A stretch of DNA of 37,689 nt from JANQKX01 sp039028695 (GCA_039028695.1 JBCCHN010000041.1:1-37689); one strand, 5' to 3'; numbered from the stretch's first letter, positions 1 to 8,926 are shown. The notes: generated from the letters alone by a model not told the origin. Numbers and translations are program-made.

Positions 1-49
1 CCATAGCCGAGCACCAGCGCCTCGCCCCCAGCCAGGACCCGGGCCGGGG

Positions 50-1171
50 TCAGGGTCCGGTCGTAGCGGGGTTGTCCATGGCCTCCGCCCGCTCCCGCCA
101 GTCATCAGGCAGGCAAGTGGGCTCGGCCATATAGTGGTGGAACACATCTTTCACCACCTCGCGGGCCTTGGCGGTCATGCGATTGACTTTGTAGTGCCGG
201 TACATGCGCTGAAACAAAAACCGCCTAAGTTCTTTCTCGCCACGACGCATGTCCTCGGAAAATGAGACGACTGGATCGGGTGCCTTTCGGATATCCTCAA
301 CGGTTTTGGGCGATAGTTCAGCGAGCCTGCGGCCCGTCTCGGCCAAGAGATCATTGACCATTTTATCGATCAGGCGACGCACGGATTCGTGGATCACGCG
401 CTGCATTTCCAAATTCGGGTGGGACTTCAGGATTTCATGAAAAACCGGGCCGGCGAGAGGCACATCCAGGAGATCTTGGACCTGAAACAGGCCGGCGCGT
501 AGACCGTCATCTATATCATGATTGGTATAGGCAATGTCGTCGGACAGGGCGGCCACCTGGGCCTCGGCCGAAGCATAGCCCTCTAGGGCCAATGGCCACC
601 GACGATCAAAAGCGGCGATCGTGTTGGGAACTTTAGTCTTGGCACGGCTTTCAATCGCTCTGGCGCCGGTCAGGGGGCCGTTGTGCTTGACCAGGCCTTC
701 CAAGGTCTCCCACGTCAGGTTCAAGCCATCAAAGGCGGCGTAGCGCCGCTCCAGAAGCGTGACAATGCGAAAAGTCTGCTCGTTATGATCAAAGCCGCCG
801 TAATCTTCCATGGCCTTGCAGAGGGCGTCCTCGCCCGCATGACCGAAACAGGTATGGCCCAGGTCGTGGGCCAGAGCGAGGCCTTCCGCCAGATCTTCAT
901 TGAGACCGAGACGCCGGCTAATCGAGCGGGCGATCTGCGCAACTTCGATGGAATGGGTCAAGCGGGTGCGATAGTAGTCCCCTTCATGGTAAACAAAAAC
1001 CTGGGTTTTGTATTGGAGGCGACGAAAAGCGGCGGAATGGACGATCCGATCACGGTCTCGCTGGTAGGGACTGCGGGTCGGGCTCTCCGGTTCCGTGTGG
1101 AGGCGGCCTTGACTATCATCAGGACATTGGGCAAAAGCCGTTTTATTTCCGCTACTTAGGCCCGCCGCCAT
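50..1171 (-). CDS. dgt: deoxyguanosinetriphosphate triphosphohydrolase-like protein (Dgt, type 2)
   Basis: HD-superfamily phosphohydrolase of the Dgt type-2 family, which removes triphosphate from dNTPs (classically dGTP) in the cytoplasm. The 373-residue protein has the family's opening block (PESPTRSPYQRDRDRIVHS), then FRRLQYKTQVFV, then RTRLTHSIEVAQIAR carrying the first metal His. The HD block follows (AHDLGHTCFGHAGE). Length is normal for the family. One small oddity is Cys in HTCFGH where Pro is common. The ATG at 1171 has only a weak Shine-Dalgarno, but homologous N-termini start about there. It is divergent from erpA across an 80-100 bp gap, a neighbour relation I recall from many Alphaproteobacteria. 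The next gene in that direction is usually argS, but the 49 bases before the window edge are too few to say. Family assignment is sure; the exact nucleotide preference is not. Confidence 0.95.
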   Translation of the reverse strand: MAAGLSSGNKTAFAQCPDDSQGRLHTEPESPTRSPYQRDRDRIVHSAAFRRLQYKTQVFVYHEGDYYRTRLTHSIEVAQIARSISRRLGLNEDLAEGLALAHDLGHTCFGHAGEDALCKAMEDYGGFDHNEQTFRIVTLLERRYAAFDGLNLTWETLEGLVKHNGPLTGARAIESRAKTKVPNTIAAFDRRWPLALEGYASAEAQVAALSDDIAYTNHDIDDGLRAGLFQVQDLLDVPLAGPVFHEILKSHPNLEMQRVIHESVRRLIDKMVNDLLAETGRRLAELSPKTVEDIRKAPDPVVSFSEDMRRGEKELRRFLFQRMYRHYKVNRMTAKAREVVKDVFHHYMAEPTCLPDDWRERAEAMDNPATTGP

Positions 1172-1197
1172 GGATCAGGTTCCCAAAGAATTGAATT

Positions 1198-1227
1198 TGT
1201 TCCCGAATTCATTACATAGACTATGCT
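1198..1227 (+). promoter_or_regulatory. possible sigma70-type promoter for erpA
   Basis: TTGTTC (1198-1203) and TATGCT (1222-1227) are separated by 18 bases and lie about 30-45 bases upstream of the candidate erpA starts, in the divergent dgt/erpA gap. This is a plausible but imperfect -35/-10 pair. I see no clear IscR or RirA operator beside it. Inferred from spacing and hexamer resemblance only. Confidence 0.3.
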
Positions 1228-1273
1228 AAAGTGATTCGACGAAAGCACAAAAGTGATGGAGCAAAGCACAGAA

Positions 1274-1612
1274 ATGGCTGATTCCCTGGAAATTTCCCTC
1301 AGCGATTCCGCCGTGCGCCGCGTATCCTGGTTGATTGAGCAGGAGGACCAGGACGGCCTGATGCTGCGGGTCTCCGTCTCGGGTGGCGGGTGCTCCGGCT
1401 TTCAGTACGGCTTTTCCTTTGATGATGCGGTCAATTCGGACGACCGCACCTTTGAAAAAGATGGCGTCACGGCGGTTATCGATGAAATGTCTCTTGAGCT
1501 GTTGGCCGGCTCGGAGATCGATTTTGTCGAAGACCTGATCGGGTCATCCTTTCAGATCAAAAACCCCAACGCGGTTTCTTCTTGCGGCTGCGGCTCATCC
1601 TTTGCCATATAA
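1274..1612 (+). CDS. erpA: iron-sulfur cluster insertion protein, ErpA/IscA (HesB) family
   Basis: A-type carrier that receives an Fe-S cluster and hands it to apo-enzymes. The three family cysteines are present: one in SGGGCSGFQYGF and two in the C-terminal SSCGCGSSF. Length is about 112 residues, normal for the family. Three in-frame starts exist: GTG 1253, ATG 1256 and ATG 1274. I prefer 1274 (MADSLEISLSD) because homologues begin close to the ISL-D block and a GGAG lies upstream at 1258-1261; the longer starts have no visible ribosome site. It is followed at once by a strong terminator, so it is probably monocistronic. ErpA versus IscA cannot be split by motif alone. The absence of isc/suf genes nearby and the dgt neighbour favour ErpA. 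Confidence 0.93.
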   Translation: MADSLEISLSDSAVRRVSWLIEQEDQDGLMLRVSVSGGGCSGFQYGFSFDDAVNSDDRTFEKDGVTAVIDEMSLELLAGSEIDFVEDLIGSSFQIKNPNAVSSCGCGSSFAI

Positions 1613-1645
1613 AGGGCGCCTTAGGGAACGCAGGCGCCCTTTTTT
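1611..1645 (+). terminator. rho-independent terminator after erpA
   Basis: Perfect 11-bp stem: AAAGGGCGCCT at 1611-1621 pairs with AGGCGCCCTTT at 1632-1642 around a 10-base loop, followed by a T run to 1645. It begins at the erpA stop codon, so it ends the erpA transcript and isolates the exonuclease gene downstream. Confidence 0.9.
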
Positions 1646-1675
1646 ATTGCCCCTAAACAAGAGTTGGATCGAAGA

Positions 1676-2449
1676 GTGGTCACGCTGGCAACGTGGAATG
1701 TGAATTCCATCAAGGCACGTTTGCCCAACGTGACGGCCTGGCTGGAGAGCTTTTCGCCGGACGTGGTCTTGCTTCAGGAAACCAAATCCTTGGCGGAAAA
1801 TTTTCCGGCGCTGGAATTCGAGGCGCTGGGTTATCACTGCGCGGTTGTCGGGCAAAAATCCTATAACGGTGTCGCCATTCTCTCCAAAGAGCCCTTGACC
1901 GACCTAGTCACCGCATTGCCGGGGGACCCGGGCGATGAACAGGCCCGCTATTTGGAGGCCACCACCTTTGGCCTTAGGGTGGCCACCATCTATCTGCCCA
2001 ACGGCAATCCCATCGATGGGGAAAAATTTCCCTATAAGCTAGCCTGGATGGAACGCCTGCAACGTCACGCCCGAGACCTGCTCGCCTTGGAAAGACCAAC
2101 GGTGCTGGGGGGAGATTATAACGTGGCGCCTGCCGATGAAGACGTCTTTGATGCGCAAAGGTTTGAAGATGACGCTTTGTGTCAGCCGGAAAGCCGTCGT
2201 CTGTTCCGGTCTATTCTAAACCTGGGTTATAGCGAAGCTTACCGCTGCCTTCATAAGGAAGCCCATCGCTACAGCTTTTGGGACTATCAAGCCGGCGCCT
2301 GGCAAAAAGATAATGGGGTGCGCATCGACCACCTCTTACTGTCGCCGCAGGCCGCCGATCGCTTGGAAGATTGCGATATCGACCGGGGTCCCAGGGGCCA
2401 AACCAAAGCGTCGGATCATACGCCGGTGTGGTGCCGGCTGGCCGCCTAA
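1676..2449 (+). CDS. xth: exodeoxyribonuclease III / AP endonuclease family protein
   Basis: Exonuclease III-type endonuclease/exonuclease/phosphatase fold enzyme that acts on abasic sites in DNA repair. All signature blocks are in order: TWNVNSIKARL near the N-terminus, LLQETK (metal Glu), YNGVAILSK, LGGDYNVAP (Asp/Asn catalytic pair), RIDHLLLSP, and SDHTPVW with the terminal Asp-His pair. Length is about 257 residues, typical. Start choice is uncertain: GTG 1676 gives MVTLATWNVN, which fits the family's short lead-in; an in-frame TTG at 1664 would add four residues. Neither has an ideal ribosome site. The rhomboid gene follows 26 bases downstream on the same strand, so the two may be co-transcribed. 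Confidence 0.93.
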   Translation: MVTLATWNVNSIKARLPNVTAWLESFSPDVVLLQETKSLAENFPALEFEALGYHCAVVGQKSYNGVAILSKEPLTDLVTALPGDPGDEQARYLEATTFGLRVATIYLPNGNPIDGEKFPYKLAWMERLQRHARDLLALERPTVLGGDYNVAPADEDVFDAQRFEDDALCQPESRRLFRSILNLGYSEAYRCLHKEAHRYSFWDYQAGAWQKDNGVRIDHLLLSPQAADRLEDCDIDRGPRGQTKASDHTPVWCRLAA

Positions 2450-2475
2450 AAGGGGCGGCTACGCGGGATCCCCAA

Positions 2476-3330
2476 ATGCCCTTCATTCCCCTTGATGACA
2501 CTACTCAGGGCGGCCGGGTCACCATTCAAATGCCTTGGGTCACTTGGGGCTTTATGGTCGCCTGTTTTGTCATGTTTTGGGTCCAGAGCCTGGCCGGGCA
2601 AGAGGGTGGCTTGGACCTGATCTATGGCCTAGGGGTGATCCCCTTAACGATTATTGGACAGGCCGAGTTGGCGCCAAGTCTTTACTTGATCGATCCCTGG
2701 CTTACTCTTTTCACGTATAACTTTTTGCATGGCGGCTTGCTGCACTTGGCGGGCAACCTGCTGTACCTATGGGTCTTCGGCGACAATGTGGAAGACGCCA
2801 TGGGGCACGGGCGTTTCGCCGCGTTTTTCATGCTTTGTGGCGCACTGGCGGCCTTGGTTCATGTGATGGTGGGACCGGACTCGCCTCTGCCCTTAATTGG
2901 GGCCAGCGGGGCGATTTCTGGGGTGCTCGGCGCTTACCTCATACTCCATCCTAAAGCAAAGGTTATGATCCCGATTTTTTTCATCCCCGTGAATCTGCCG
3001 GCCTGGAGCCTGTTGATCTTTTGGATCGGCTTTCAAGTTTTCTCGGCTCTAACAGTGGAAGACGCCGGTGCGGAGGAAATCGCTTGGTGGGCCCACATCG
3101 GCGGCTTTGTCATCGGCATGATTTTGGTGGTCCCTTTTCGCTACAAAACAGTCGCGCTGTTCGGGCGGGACGATCTGCCTGGCGGCATCACACTTCGGGA
3201 TCGCTCGCGCTGGCGCCACCGAGCGGGGAAACGGTCGGGGCCTTGGGAAAAGGCGCAGGGCGACGCTGGTTCCGGAGGTGTTGAGACCCCGGGCGGTGAC
3301 AGCACCTCAAAAGACCCCTGGGAGAGTTGA
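2476..3330 (+). CDS. rhomboid family intramembrane serine protease
   Basis: Polytopic inner-membrane protein of about 284 residues with the rhomboid core. HGGLLHLAGNLLYLWVFG is the conserved L1-TM2 region with its His and Asn. GASGAISG carries the nucleophile Ser, and AHIGGFVIGM carries the partner His, so the Ser-His dyad is intact and it should be active. The last roughly 45 residues are a charged, Gly-rich cytoplasmic tail. The open frame extends upstream into the exonuclease gene, but ATG 2476 (MPFIPLDDTTQ) is the sensible start because it avoids overlap and gives the usual short N-terminus before TM1. Substrate is unknown. Confidence 0.9.
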   Translation: MPFIPLDDTTQGGRVTIQMPWVTWGFMVACFVMFWVQSLAGQEGGLDLIYGLGVIPLTIIGQAELAPSLYLIDPWLTLFTYNFLHGGLLHLAGNLLYLWVFGDNVEDAMGHGRFAAFFMLCGALAALVHVMVGPDSPLPLIGASGAISGVLGAYLILHPKAKVMIPIFFIPVNLPAWSLLIFWIGFQVFSALTVEDAGAEEIAWWAHIGGFVIGMILVVPFRYKTVALFGRDDLPGGITLRDRSRWRHRAGKRSGPWEKAQGDAGSGGVETPGGDSTSKDPWES

Positions 3331-3400
3331 CGTCACAAGACTTGACCGATAGCCGCCTTGAGCATTTGAATATGGTCATCAGCTGATTTAGGAGTTTTCA

Positions 3401-4171
3401 ATGTTCACCAACAAAGTTGCAGGCTATCTGGTCCTTTGTTCTTTCTTGACTGTGACCCCGCCGCTCTATGCTCAAAGCGACCTGTTGGATCAGGGTCTGG
3501 AGTTGCTGCAAAATGACGATGGGGACTTATCGTTGCCAGATACCACGTCCTTAGGCGCGGGTGATTTAACGACAACGGAAATCGCCAAAGGTTTGAAGCA
3601 AGCCCTGAAGGTCGGGACCCGACGGGTGGTCAAACAGGTGAGCAAGACAGATGGCTATTTTGGCGATGAGGCCATTCGCCTGCCCCTACCCGACTCACTC
3701 CAGACTGTGCAATCGGCCTTGGACGCGGTTGGGATGTCCAGCCTCATGGACGATCTGGAACTTAAATTGAACCGAGCTGCAGAAGCGGCATCGGAGCCGG
3801 CCAAGGACATTTTCATCAATGCAGTGTCCAAGATGACCATCGAGGATGTGGAGGGCATCTATAACGGGCCAGATGATGCGGCAACAAAATACTTTCGCAA
3901 AAAGACATCAAAACCCCTATCCAAGGCCATGGCCCCAATCGTGGACGAGAGCCTGCAGGATGTGGGGGCGATCGATGCTTATGATGCTGTGATGGCGGAA
4001 TATCAATCTTTGCCCCTGGTTCCAGACGTCAAAGCGGACCTGAATGATTATGTGGTCGAAAAAGGCATGGACGGCCTTTTTTATTACATCGCCCAGGAAG
4101 AAGCCGCGATCCGCCAAGACCCGGTAAAACGCTCAACAGAATTGCTGCAAAAGGTGTTTGGCGCCAACTAA
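3401..4171 (+). CDS. DUF4197 family exported protein
   Basis: A 256-residue protein with a signal peptide (hydrophobic core at about residues 8-22, likely cleavage after YAQ). The helical body matches what I know of DUF4197: the lead TEIAKGLKQALKVGTRR, the DGYFGDEAIRLPLP segment, the PAKDIF block, the DGLFYYIAQEEAAIRQDP block and the ending ELLQKVFG. The start has a good ribosome site, AGGAG about 8 bases before ATG. Function of the family is not established; it is expected in the periplasm or envelope. It stands alone between the rhomboid gene and the large regulator, both on the same strand. Confidence 0.85.
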   Translation: MFTNKVAGYLVLCSFLTVTPPLYAQSDLLDQGLELLQNDDGDLSLPDTTSLGAGDLTTTEIAKGLKQALKVGTRRVVKQVSKTDGYFGDEAIRLPLPDSLQTVQSALDAVGMSSLMDDLELKLNRAAEAASEPAKDIFINAVSKMTIEDVEGIYNGPDDAATKYFRKKTSKPLSKAMAPIVDESLQDVGAIDAYDAVMAEYQSLPLVPDVKADLNDYVVEKGMDGLFYYIAQEEAAIRQDPVKRSTELLQKVFGAN

Positions 4172-4314
4172 GGAACCCAAAGCCTATCGGTTTTATTCTG
4201 GGTCAGATTTTTTGTCCCCACCGCTGCGGTACGCCGACACCGCGGCCGCGACCGACCGCGTGTAAAATATTGAGAAAAATCGCTTTGGATGATAGTTTTT
4301 GTTGAAGTTTGCCC

Positions 4315-6867
4315 ATGGAAGGGGAAATGGCGGCAAAAGCACCCATCCGAATTAGCCTTTTGGGCGGTTTCGAACTCTATTCGTCTTCGGGTGAGACGAT
4401 AAATATCCCGACCAAAAAGGCGAAATGCCTGTTGGCCTATCTTGCCATGCACAAGGGCCAACGACAGGCTCGTGAGAAACTATATGGGCTGTTATGGGGC
4501 GACCTGGACGAAAAGCGGGCGGCCCACAATTTACGCCAGGCCTTTACGGATCTTCGCAAGAGTTTCAACGGCTTCACTCCCCCGCCCCTTATGATCGATC
4601 GCACTTGGGCCCAGGTGGCTGATGATCGGATCACGGTAGACGCACTGGATCTGCTTCGTCATGACGAGGCGCAAAGTGCCGAGGATTTGGAAGAGACGCT
4701 TGATCTTTACAAAGGGGAGCTGCTCGAAGGCTTTGGGGTTAGTGAACCGGGATTTGAAGACTGGTTGGAAGAGCAGCGACGTCACCTTAACAGCGCTTTT
4801 CGTCAAGGTGTTGAACGACTACTCGACATGAAGCACGCTGCTGGTCGGACCACAGAGGCCTTGAAGCAAGCACAGCGTTTACTCGCGCTTGATCCTTTGC
4901 AAGAGCGCGTGCACCGCACGGTCATGTCCCTCTATGCAGAACTGGGCGAACGTGAAGCCGCATTAAAGCAATTTGAGCTTTGCCGTGACTTGCTATCGAG
5001 TGAGCTAAACATTGAACCGGAAGCTGAAACTTTGACCCTTTACGAGGAGTTGCGGAGTACGGGAAACCCGACAATGAAAAAGGGGCTTTCCGCTATTTTG
5101 GCGGAAACACCTCTCGTTGAGATTACTCCCCGCTCCTGGGGGCAGGTTTTATTTGGATCAGCAATTCTGAGCCTGGCTCTTTTGATCGGTGTCTATTTTG
5201 GCCTAAGGTCTTGGCCCGCACAGGAAGAGCCGGCCTCGATGGCACGAATGGCGCATCCCCTGCCTGACATGGCATCCGTCGCCGTCTTGCCTTTCGCCAA
5301 TTATGGTGACGATCCGGCCCAAGGATACTTCGCGGATGGCATTACCGATGATCTGATCACCAATCTTTCCAAACTGCCATCGTTGTTCGTTATCGCTCGC
5401 AATTCCACATTCTCCTACAAAGGAAATGACGTCCCAATTCGGCAAGTGGCCGAGGAGTTGGGCGTGCGCTACGTTATCGAAGGCAGTGTTCGGCGAAACG
5501 GCGATCAAATACGAATTAATGTGCAACTGATCGATGCTACCACCGGCGGCCATATTTGGGCAGAGCTGTACGAGCGGCCAATTGATCAGCTTTTTACGCT
5601 TCAGGATCACGTCATTCGTAATGTAGCCTCAAGTTTAAGGCTGGAATTGACCGACGAAGACTTTGCCCGCCTTTCCGCCCCTGGCACAGACAAGCTTGAA
5701 GCATACGACGCCCTGCTCCACTCCATGGAGTATCTAAGAAGTTTCACCAAAGATGATTTGGCGATTGCTATATCCTATCTGGAGAAAGCACTGAATGTGG
5801 ACCCGAATTATACAAGGGCCCATACCAGGTTGGGCGCCATCTATTGGGATATCGCAAATGACGAATGGGCCAGGAGCTTCGGGCTTACCCACGAGGAAGC
5901 GCTGGAAAAGGCACGTCATCATCTAGAGCTTGGCATGGCGGTGCCATCGTATGTCGGGCATATCTATTTCTCAAAAATGCATAGCAACGAAGGCCGCTAC
6001 GAAGAGGCCGTCGCGGAAGCAAAGATCGGCGTCTCTATAAACCCTAACGGCGGGGGTGGGTATGAAGCCCTGGGGCGTGCGCTCAACAAAGCCGGGCGGG
6101 CACCCGAAGCCATTCGGCCGTTGCAAATGGCCATTCGTTTGGACCCGCGCGGAGATGAAGGCGGTTGGCTGCACTATCGCCTAGGCGAATCTTTATATCT
6201 TTCTGACCGCTACCCGGAAGCAGCGGAGATCTTCACCGTTTCTGCTTCCCGCAATCAGAACGAATGGACTTTTCTTTTCCAGGCGGCCGCTTTGGCGCAA
6301 GCCGGCGAACAAGCCGCGGCCGCGGCGGCACTGGCCACCTTCGAGCGCATTCGCGCCGATGCGGGCGAAGATCCTTATACGGTAGCTCAGGTCGAAGAGT
6401 GGGCATTCAAAAACAATGCCGACCGCAAAAGGGTACAAGATGGCTTGCGCTTGGCAGGCATGCCCGAAGGCGCCGCGACGGAAATGGAACTAAACTACGC
6501 CCAGGACCTGACACCCTCGCGCGTGGAGGGAGCCACGACCATTGATACCCAGATGGCCGCCGATCTTTTAGGAATGGGAACGACATTTGTGGATGTGCGC
6601 GATCAGGCCACCTGGACGGAGGGTCATATTCCCGGCACCGAACATATGTATCTCTTCAAGGAATTTACCGAAGAGGGCCTGTCCAAACTAGCAAGCAAAA
6701 AAGAGGCGGTCGTTCTTTTTGGCTACGGTATGGGGTCCAGCAAGTTCGCGGCCATTGCCGCAACCAGGGCTGTTTCTTGGGGCTTTGAGCAGGTTTACTA
6801 TTTTCCAGATGGTTACTTGGGCTGGAAGGCCGCGGGTCACCCCGTAAAATTGGCACCCGACGATTAG
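4315..6867 (+). CDS. SARP/BTAD-type regulator with TM segment, TolB-like domain, TPR and degenerate rhodanese domain
   Basis: A mosaic membrane protein of about 850 residues. Residues 10-95 look like the OmpR-like winged helix of SARP regulators (RISLLGGFELYSS; LYGLLWGD). Residues 100-250 are the BTAD helical-repeat domain (YKGELLEGF, LALDPLQERVHR). One TM helix lies near 277-298. Residues 320-450 match the TolB N-terminal-like domain found in CadC/adenylate-cyclase-type proteins (SVAVLPFANY, YFADGITDDLITNLS, YVIEGSVRR, HIWAELYERP). TPR repeats cover about 480-690. The C-terminal 110 residues are rhodanese-like (FVDVRDQATWTEGHIPGTEHM), but the active loop reads GYGMGS where the catalytic Cys should be first, so sulfurtransfer is not expected. 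Start is ATG 4315; a TTG at 4309 and ATG 4327 are alternatives. Likely a cytoplasmic DNA-binding head with periplasmic sensing. Targets are unknown. Confidence 0.85.
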   Translation: MEGEMAAKAPIRISLLGGFELYSSSGETINIPTKKAKCLLAYLAMHKGQRQAREKLYGLLWGDLDEKRAAHNLRQAFTDLRKSFNGFTPPPLMIDRTWAQVADDRITVDALDLLRHDEAQSAEDLEETLDLYKGELLEGFGVSEPGFEDWLEEQRRHLNSAFRQGVERLLDMKHAAGRTTEALKQAQRLLALDPLQERVHRTVMSLYAELGEREAALKQFELCRDLLSSELNIEPEAETLTLYEELRSTGNPTMKKGLSAILAETPLVEITPRSWGQVLFGSAILSLALLIGVYFGLRSWPAQEEPASMARMAHPLPDMASVAVLPFANYGDDPAQGYFADGITDDLITNLSKLPSLFVIARNSTFSYKGNDVPIRQVAEELGVRYVIEGSVRRNGDQIRINVQLIDATTGGHIWAELYERPIDQLFTLQDHVIRNVASSLRLELTDEDFARLSAPGTDKLEAYDALLHSMEYLRSFTKDDLAIAISYLEKALNVDPNYTRAHTRLGAIYWDIANDEWARSFGLTHEEALEKARHHLELGMAVPSYVGHIYFSKMHSNEGRYEEAVAEAKIGVSINPNGGGGYEALGRALNKAGRAPEAIRPLQMAIRLDPRGDEGGWLHYRLGESLYLSDRYPEAAEIFTVSASRNQNEWTFLFQAAALAQAGEQAAAAAALATFERIRADAGEDPYTVAQVEEWAFKNNADRKRVQDGLRLAGMPEGAATEMELNYAQDLTPSRVEGATTIDTQMAADLLGMGTTFVDVRDQATWTEGHIPGTEHMYLFKEFTEEGLSKLASKKEAVVLFGYGMGSSKFAAIAATRAVSWGFEQVYYFPDGYLGWKAAGHPVKLAPDD

Positions 6868-6923
6868 CTAGGGCGCCAACTCAATAACACTAGATGGCCG
6901 GATTGGGGCGTTTTGCGTGAGGA

Positions 6924-7754
6924 TCAATAGTCTCGCCGTGTTTCCGCGCCCTTGTAGAGGATATCCGCCCAAGCCTTGTTAACTTTTTCGCGCACCGTCA
7001 CAGCGGCGGCGTCCATATCCAATACCGGGCTCGGAACCAGCTCGAAGTTACCCTCATGATCCTCACCGCGCACCAACTGTGCATAACCAACATCAATGAC
7101 CTGCTGGGTGGTTGGCTTCAGGTAGCTTTGGATGGCCAGGCCAATCCGTCTGTCATCGCCCCGATTGGCCTTAGAGCCATGCACCACCCAGGGATGGTGC
7201 AGGGAGATTTGGCCCGGCTCGAGAATTAGGTCCACGGCCGCTTCTTCGTCGATATCCGGAATGGACTGGCCTCGGGTGAGGAGGTTGTCATCGGCAAAGG
7301 TATCCACATGTTCTTGCAGACCCAGGCGGTGACTGCCGGGGACCATGGCCATACAGCCGTTAACGGTGTTGCTGGGCGTGAGAGCGACCCAAGCCGTTAC
7401 CCCGTCATAGGGCTTAAGGCCCATATAGGTACCGTCTTGGTGCCAACTCACATAACCGGGATCGCTCGGCGGCTTGGCAAAAATCACCATGCCGTACGCC
7501 AAGATGTTCGGGCCAATCAGATCTTCAACAATGTCCAATAGCCGGGCGTCAAACACCAAATCATTCAGAAAGCCAAACAAAAGATGCGTGTTATTCCTGC
7601 CGGCCCCGTTGAAAGCCTCAGGGTATTGGGCCTCTGCCGCCTCAAAGCGACGGCGCAGTTCAGCTGCTTCATTGGCGCTCATAAAATCGATCGGCGCTAG
7701 AAACCCATCTCGCTCGTAAGCTTCGATTTGTGCTTCAGTCAAAACCTTTGGCAC
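6924..7754 (-). CDS. phytanoyl-CoA dioxygenase (PhyH) family protein
   Basis: Fe(II)/2-oxoglutarate-dependent oxygenase of the PhyH family, about 276 residues. The facial triad is visible: His and Asp in SWHQDGTY (about residues 105/107) and the distal His in HHPWVVHGSKAN (about 192), followed by RR that can bind 2-oxoglutarate. Start: the open frame runs to 7826, but GTG 7754 has GGGAGG five bases upstream and gives VPKVLTEAQIEAYERDGFL, the normal family N-terminus, so I take 7754. It stands alone, facing away from the TPR gene. The substrate cannot be read from sequence; PhyH proteins of bacteria act on varied small molecules. There is no pathway context here. Confidence 0.9.
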   Translation of the reverse strand: MPKVLTEAQIEAYERDGFLAPIDFMSANEAAELRRRFEAAEAQYPEAFNGAGRNNTHLLFGFLNDLVFDARLLDIVEDLIGPNILAYGMVIFAKPPSDPGYVSWHQDGTYMGLKPYDGVTAWVALTPSNTVNGCMAMVPGSHRLGLQEHVDTFADDNLLTRGQSIPDIDEEAAVDLILEPGQISLHHPWVVHGSKANRGDDRRIGLAIQSYLKPTTQQVIDVGYAQLVRGEDHEGNFELVPSPVLDMDAAAVTVREKVNKAWADILYKGAETRRDY

Positions 7755-8179
7755 GGTGACCTCCCAAACAAGGGTGAACGTCAAAGGATCTACCGGTTGG
7801 AAAGTCTTATTTAAAACGCAGGTCATAACAAGCAGGAACTATATTAAAAAAAGACGAACTAATTTTTCATTTACCTATCCAAGATAGATTTTAATACATT
7901 CCTAACGGGATTTTTTTTGGGGAACAATTTGATCGATGCCGCTCGTCATATTGAGCTATATTCTGCAAATCCTATGTGCAGTTGACGCTTTGCGCCGCGG
8001 AGCCCCTTTTCCGCTCATTTTTTAATCCTCGCTTTTCCCTTTATTGGGTGTGCCATTTACATATTTGCAGTGCTTTTGTCCGATATCAAAAAAGCCGTGC
8101 CCTTCACCAAGCAAGCGAGGTCGTCAAAGACCAGATTGCACCTGACCGGCACCTGCGGCGGCATGTAGATAATCTCGAG
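7755..8179. other. divergent intergenic region, no gene seen
   Basis: About 425 bases between the PhyH gene (minus) and the TPR gene (plus). The part around 7835-7975 is markedly AT-rich with A and T tracts, as expected of a divergent promoter region, but I could not assign a convincing -35/-10 pair. An open frame from 7976 runs in frame into the TPR gene; its first 68 residues lack repeat character, so I treat it as non-coding. Confidence 0.5.
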
Positions 8180-8671
8180 ATGACCGATACGGTAGAAAAT
8201 CGGCTTAACTTGGCAGACGAACTCTGCGCCAAAGGGCAGCCTGAGGATGCTATAGACCTCTACAAATCCTGTATCGACGGTCCCTTTTCTGAGAGCCCGG
8301 ATATTCTCAGCCGCTTGGTTCGTGCTCATTTTTTGGCCGAAAGCTGGGAAAACTGTTGCCGAGCTTACAGAGATCTGCGCGGCTTAGAACCCGACGGAAA
8401 ATGGCAGGAGGAGCACCTTCTTTTCGCTCGGGCACTCGAGGCGAAGGGCAATATTAATGAAGCGATTCAGAGCTACGACGATCTGTGCACCTATTACACC
8501 GGTCCGGAAGCAAAGTGCCGTTTTGGGCTCTTGCTCAAGGCTGCCGGGAGAAATGAGCGGGCTGCGACCTGTTTCAAGGAAGTTCTCCAAGGCGCCAAAC
8601 ATGCCCCACCGGCCATACGTCGGCGGTTCCAGGAATGGATTGATTTAGCCGATCAGGAATTACGTGTTTAG
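8180..8671 (+). CDS. tetratricopeptide repeat protein
   Basis: About 163 residues, almost wholly TPR-like helices: NRLNLADELCAKGQPEDAIDL, LLFARALEAKGNINEAIQSY, and CRFGLLLKAAGRNERAATCF, ending in a basic-amphipathic helix. The arrangement resembles a family of short Rhodospirillales TPR proteins I recall, which often carry an N-terminal membrane anchor. None is seen here from ATG 8180, although the frame stays open upstream to 7976. Its stop lies 45 bases from the convergent slyX end. A scaffold or chaperone-like role is the usual inference; no specific function can be given. Confidence 0.7.
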   Translation: MTDTVENRLNLADELCAKGQPEDAIDLYKSCIDGPFSESPDILSRLVRAHFLAESWENCCRAYRDLRGLEPDGKWQEEHLLFARALEAKGNINEAIQSYDDLCTYYTGPEAKCRFGLLLKAAGRNERAATCFKEVLQGAKHAPPAIRRRFQEWIDLADQELRV

Positions 8672-8716
8672 ATCATTCGAAGAGTAGGGGTTTTCGATAA
8701 ATGACCTTGATCGGAT

Positions 8717-8926
8717 TCAATAATGGGGTGGCGGAGGTTCTTTTTGAGGGCTTTGATCCGCCCTATCTTCCAGGTTCTGTAAGCGGGCCTCGAGCCGTTT
8801 GAAGCGGTGGTCCATCTCGTCCAACAGGCGCCATTGTTTGGCGACCACATCGCTGAGATCAGCCAGGGCAGACTCTTGATGGGAAAGGAGGCTTTCCAGG
8901 TGATTGAGGCGGTCTTGCCTATCCAT
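8717..8926 (-). CDS. slyX: SlyX family protein
   Basis: A 69-residue coiled-coil protein with heptad spacing through residues 4-55 (LNHLESLLSHQESALADLSDVV) and the family's ending PPPPHY. Start ATG 8926 has AAGGG seven bases upstream. It begins 10 bases after the second phnE stop on the same strand, so it is very likely the last gene of the phn operon. The function of SlyX is not established. Confidence 0.9.
   Translation of the reverse strand: MDRQDRLNHLESLLSHQESALADLSDVVAKQWRLLDEMDHRFKRLEARLQNLEDRADQSPQKEPPPPHY

Noticed and set aside
1..49. Possible gene start or end before dgt
   Set aside because: The minus strand has an open frame here with a protein-like reading, but only about 17 codons and no clear start or ribosome site are visible. 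The usual neighbour argS cannot be confirmed.
2371..2475. N-terminal extension of the rhomboid protein overlapping the exonuclease gene
   Set aside because: ATG 2476 avoids the overlap and gives a normal rhomboid N-terminus; the extension is only the exonuclease coding sequence in another frame.
4172..4210. Terminator after the DUF4197 gene
   Set aside because: Only a 5-bp ACCCA/TGGGT stem with a long loop before a T run; too weak to call.
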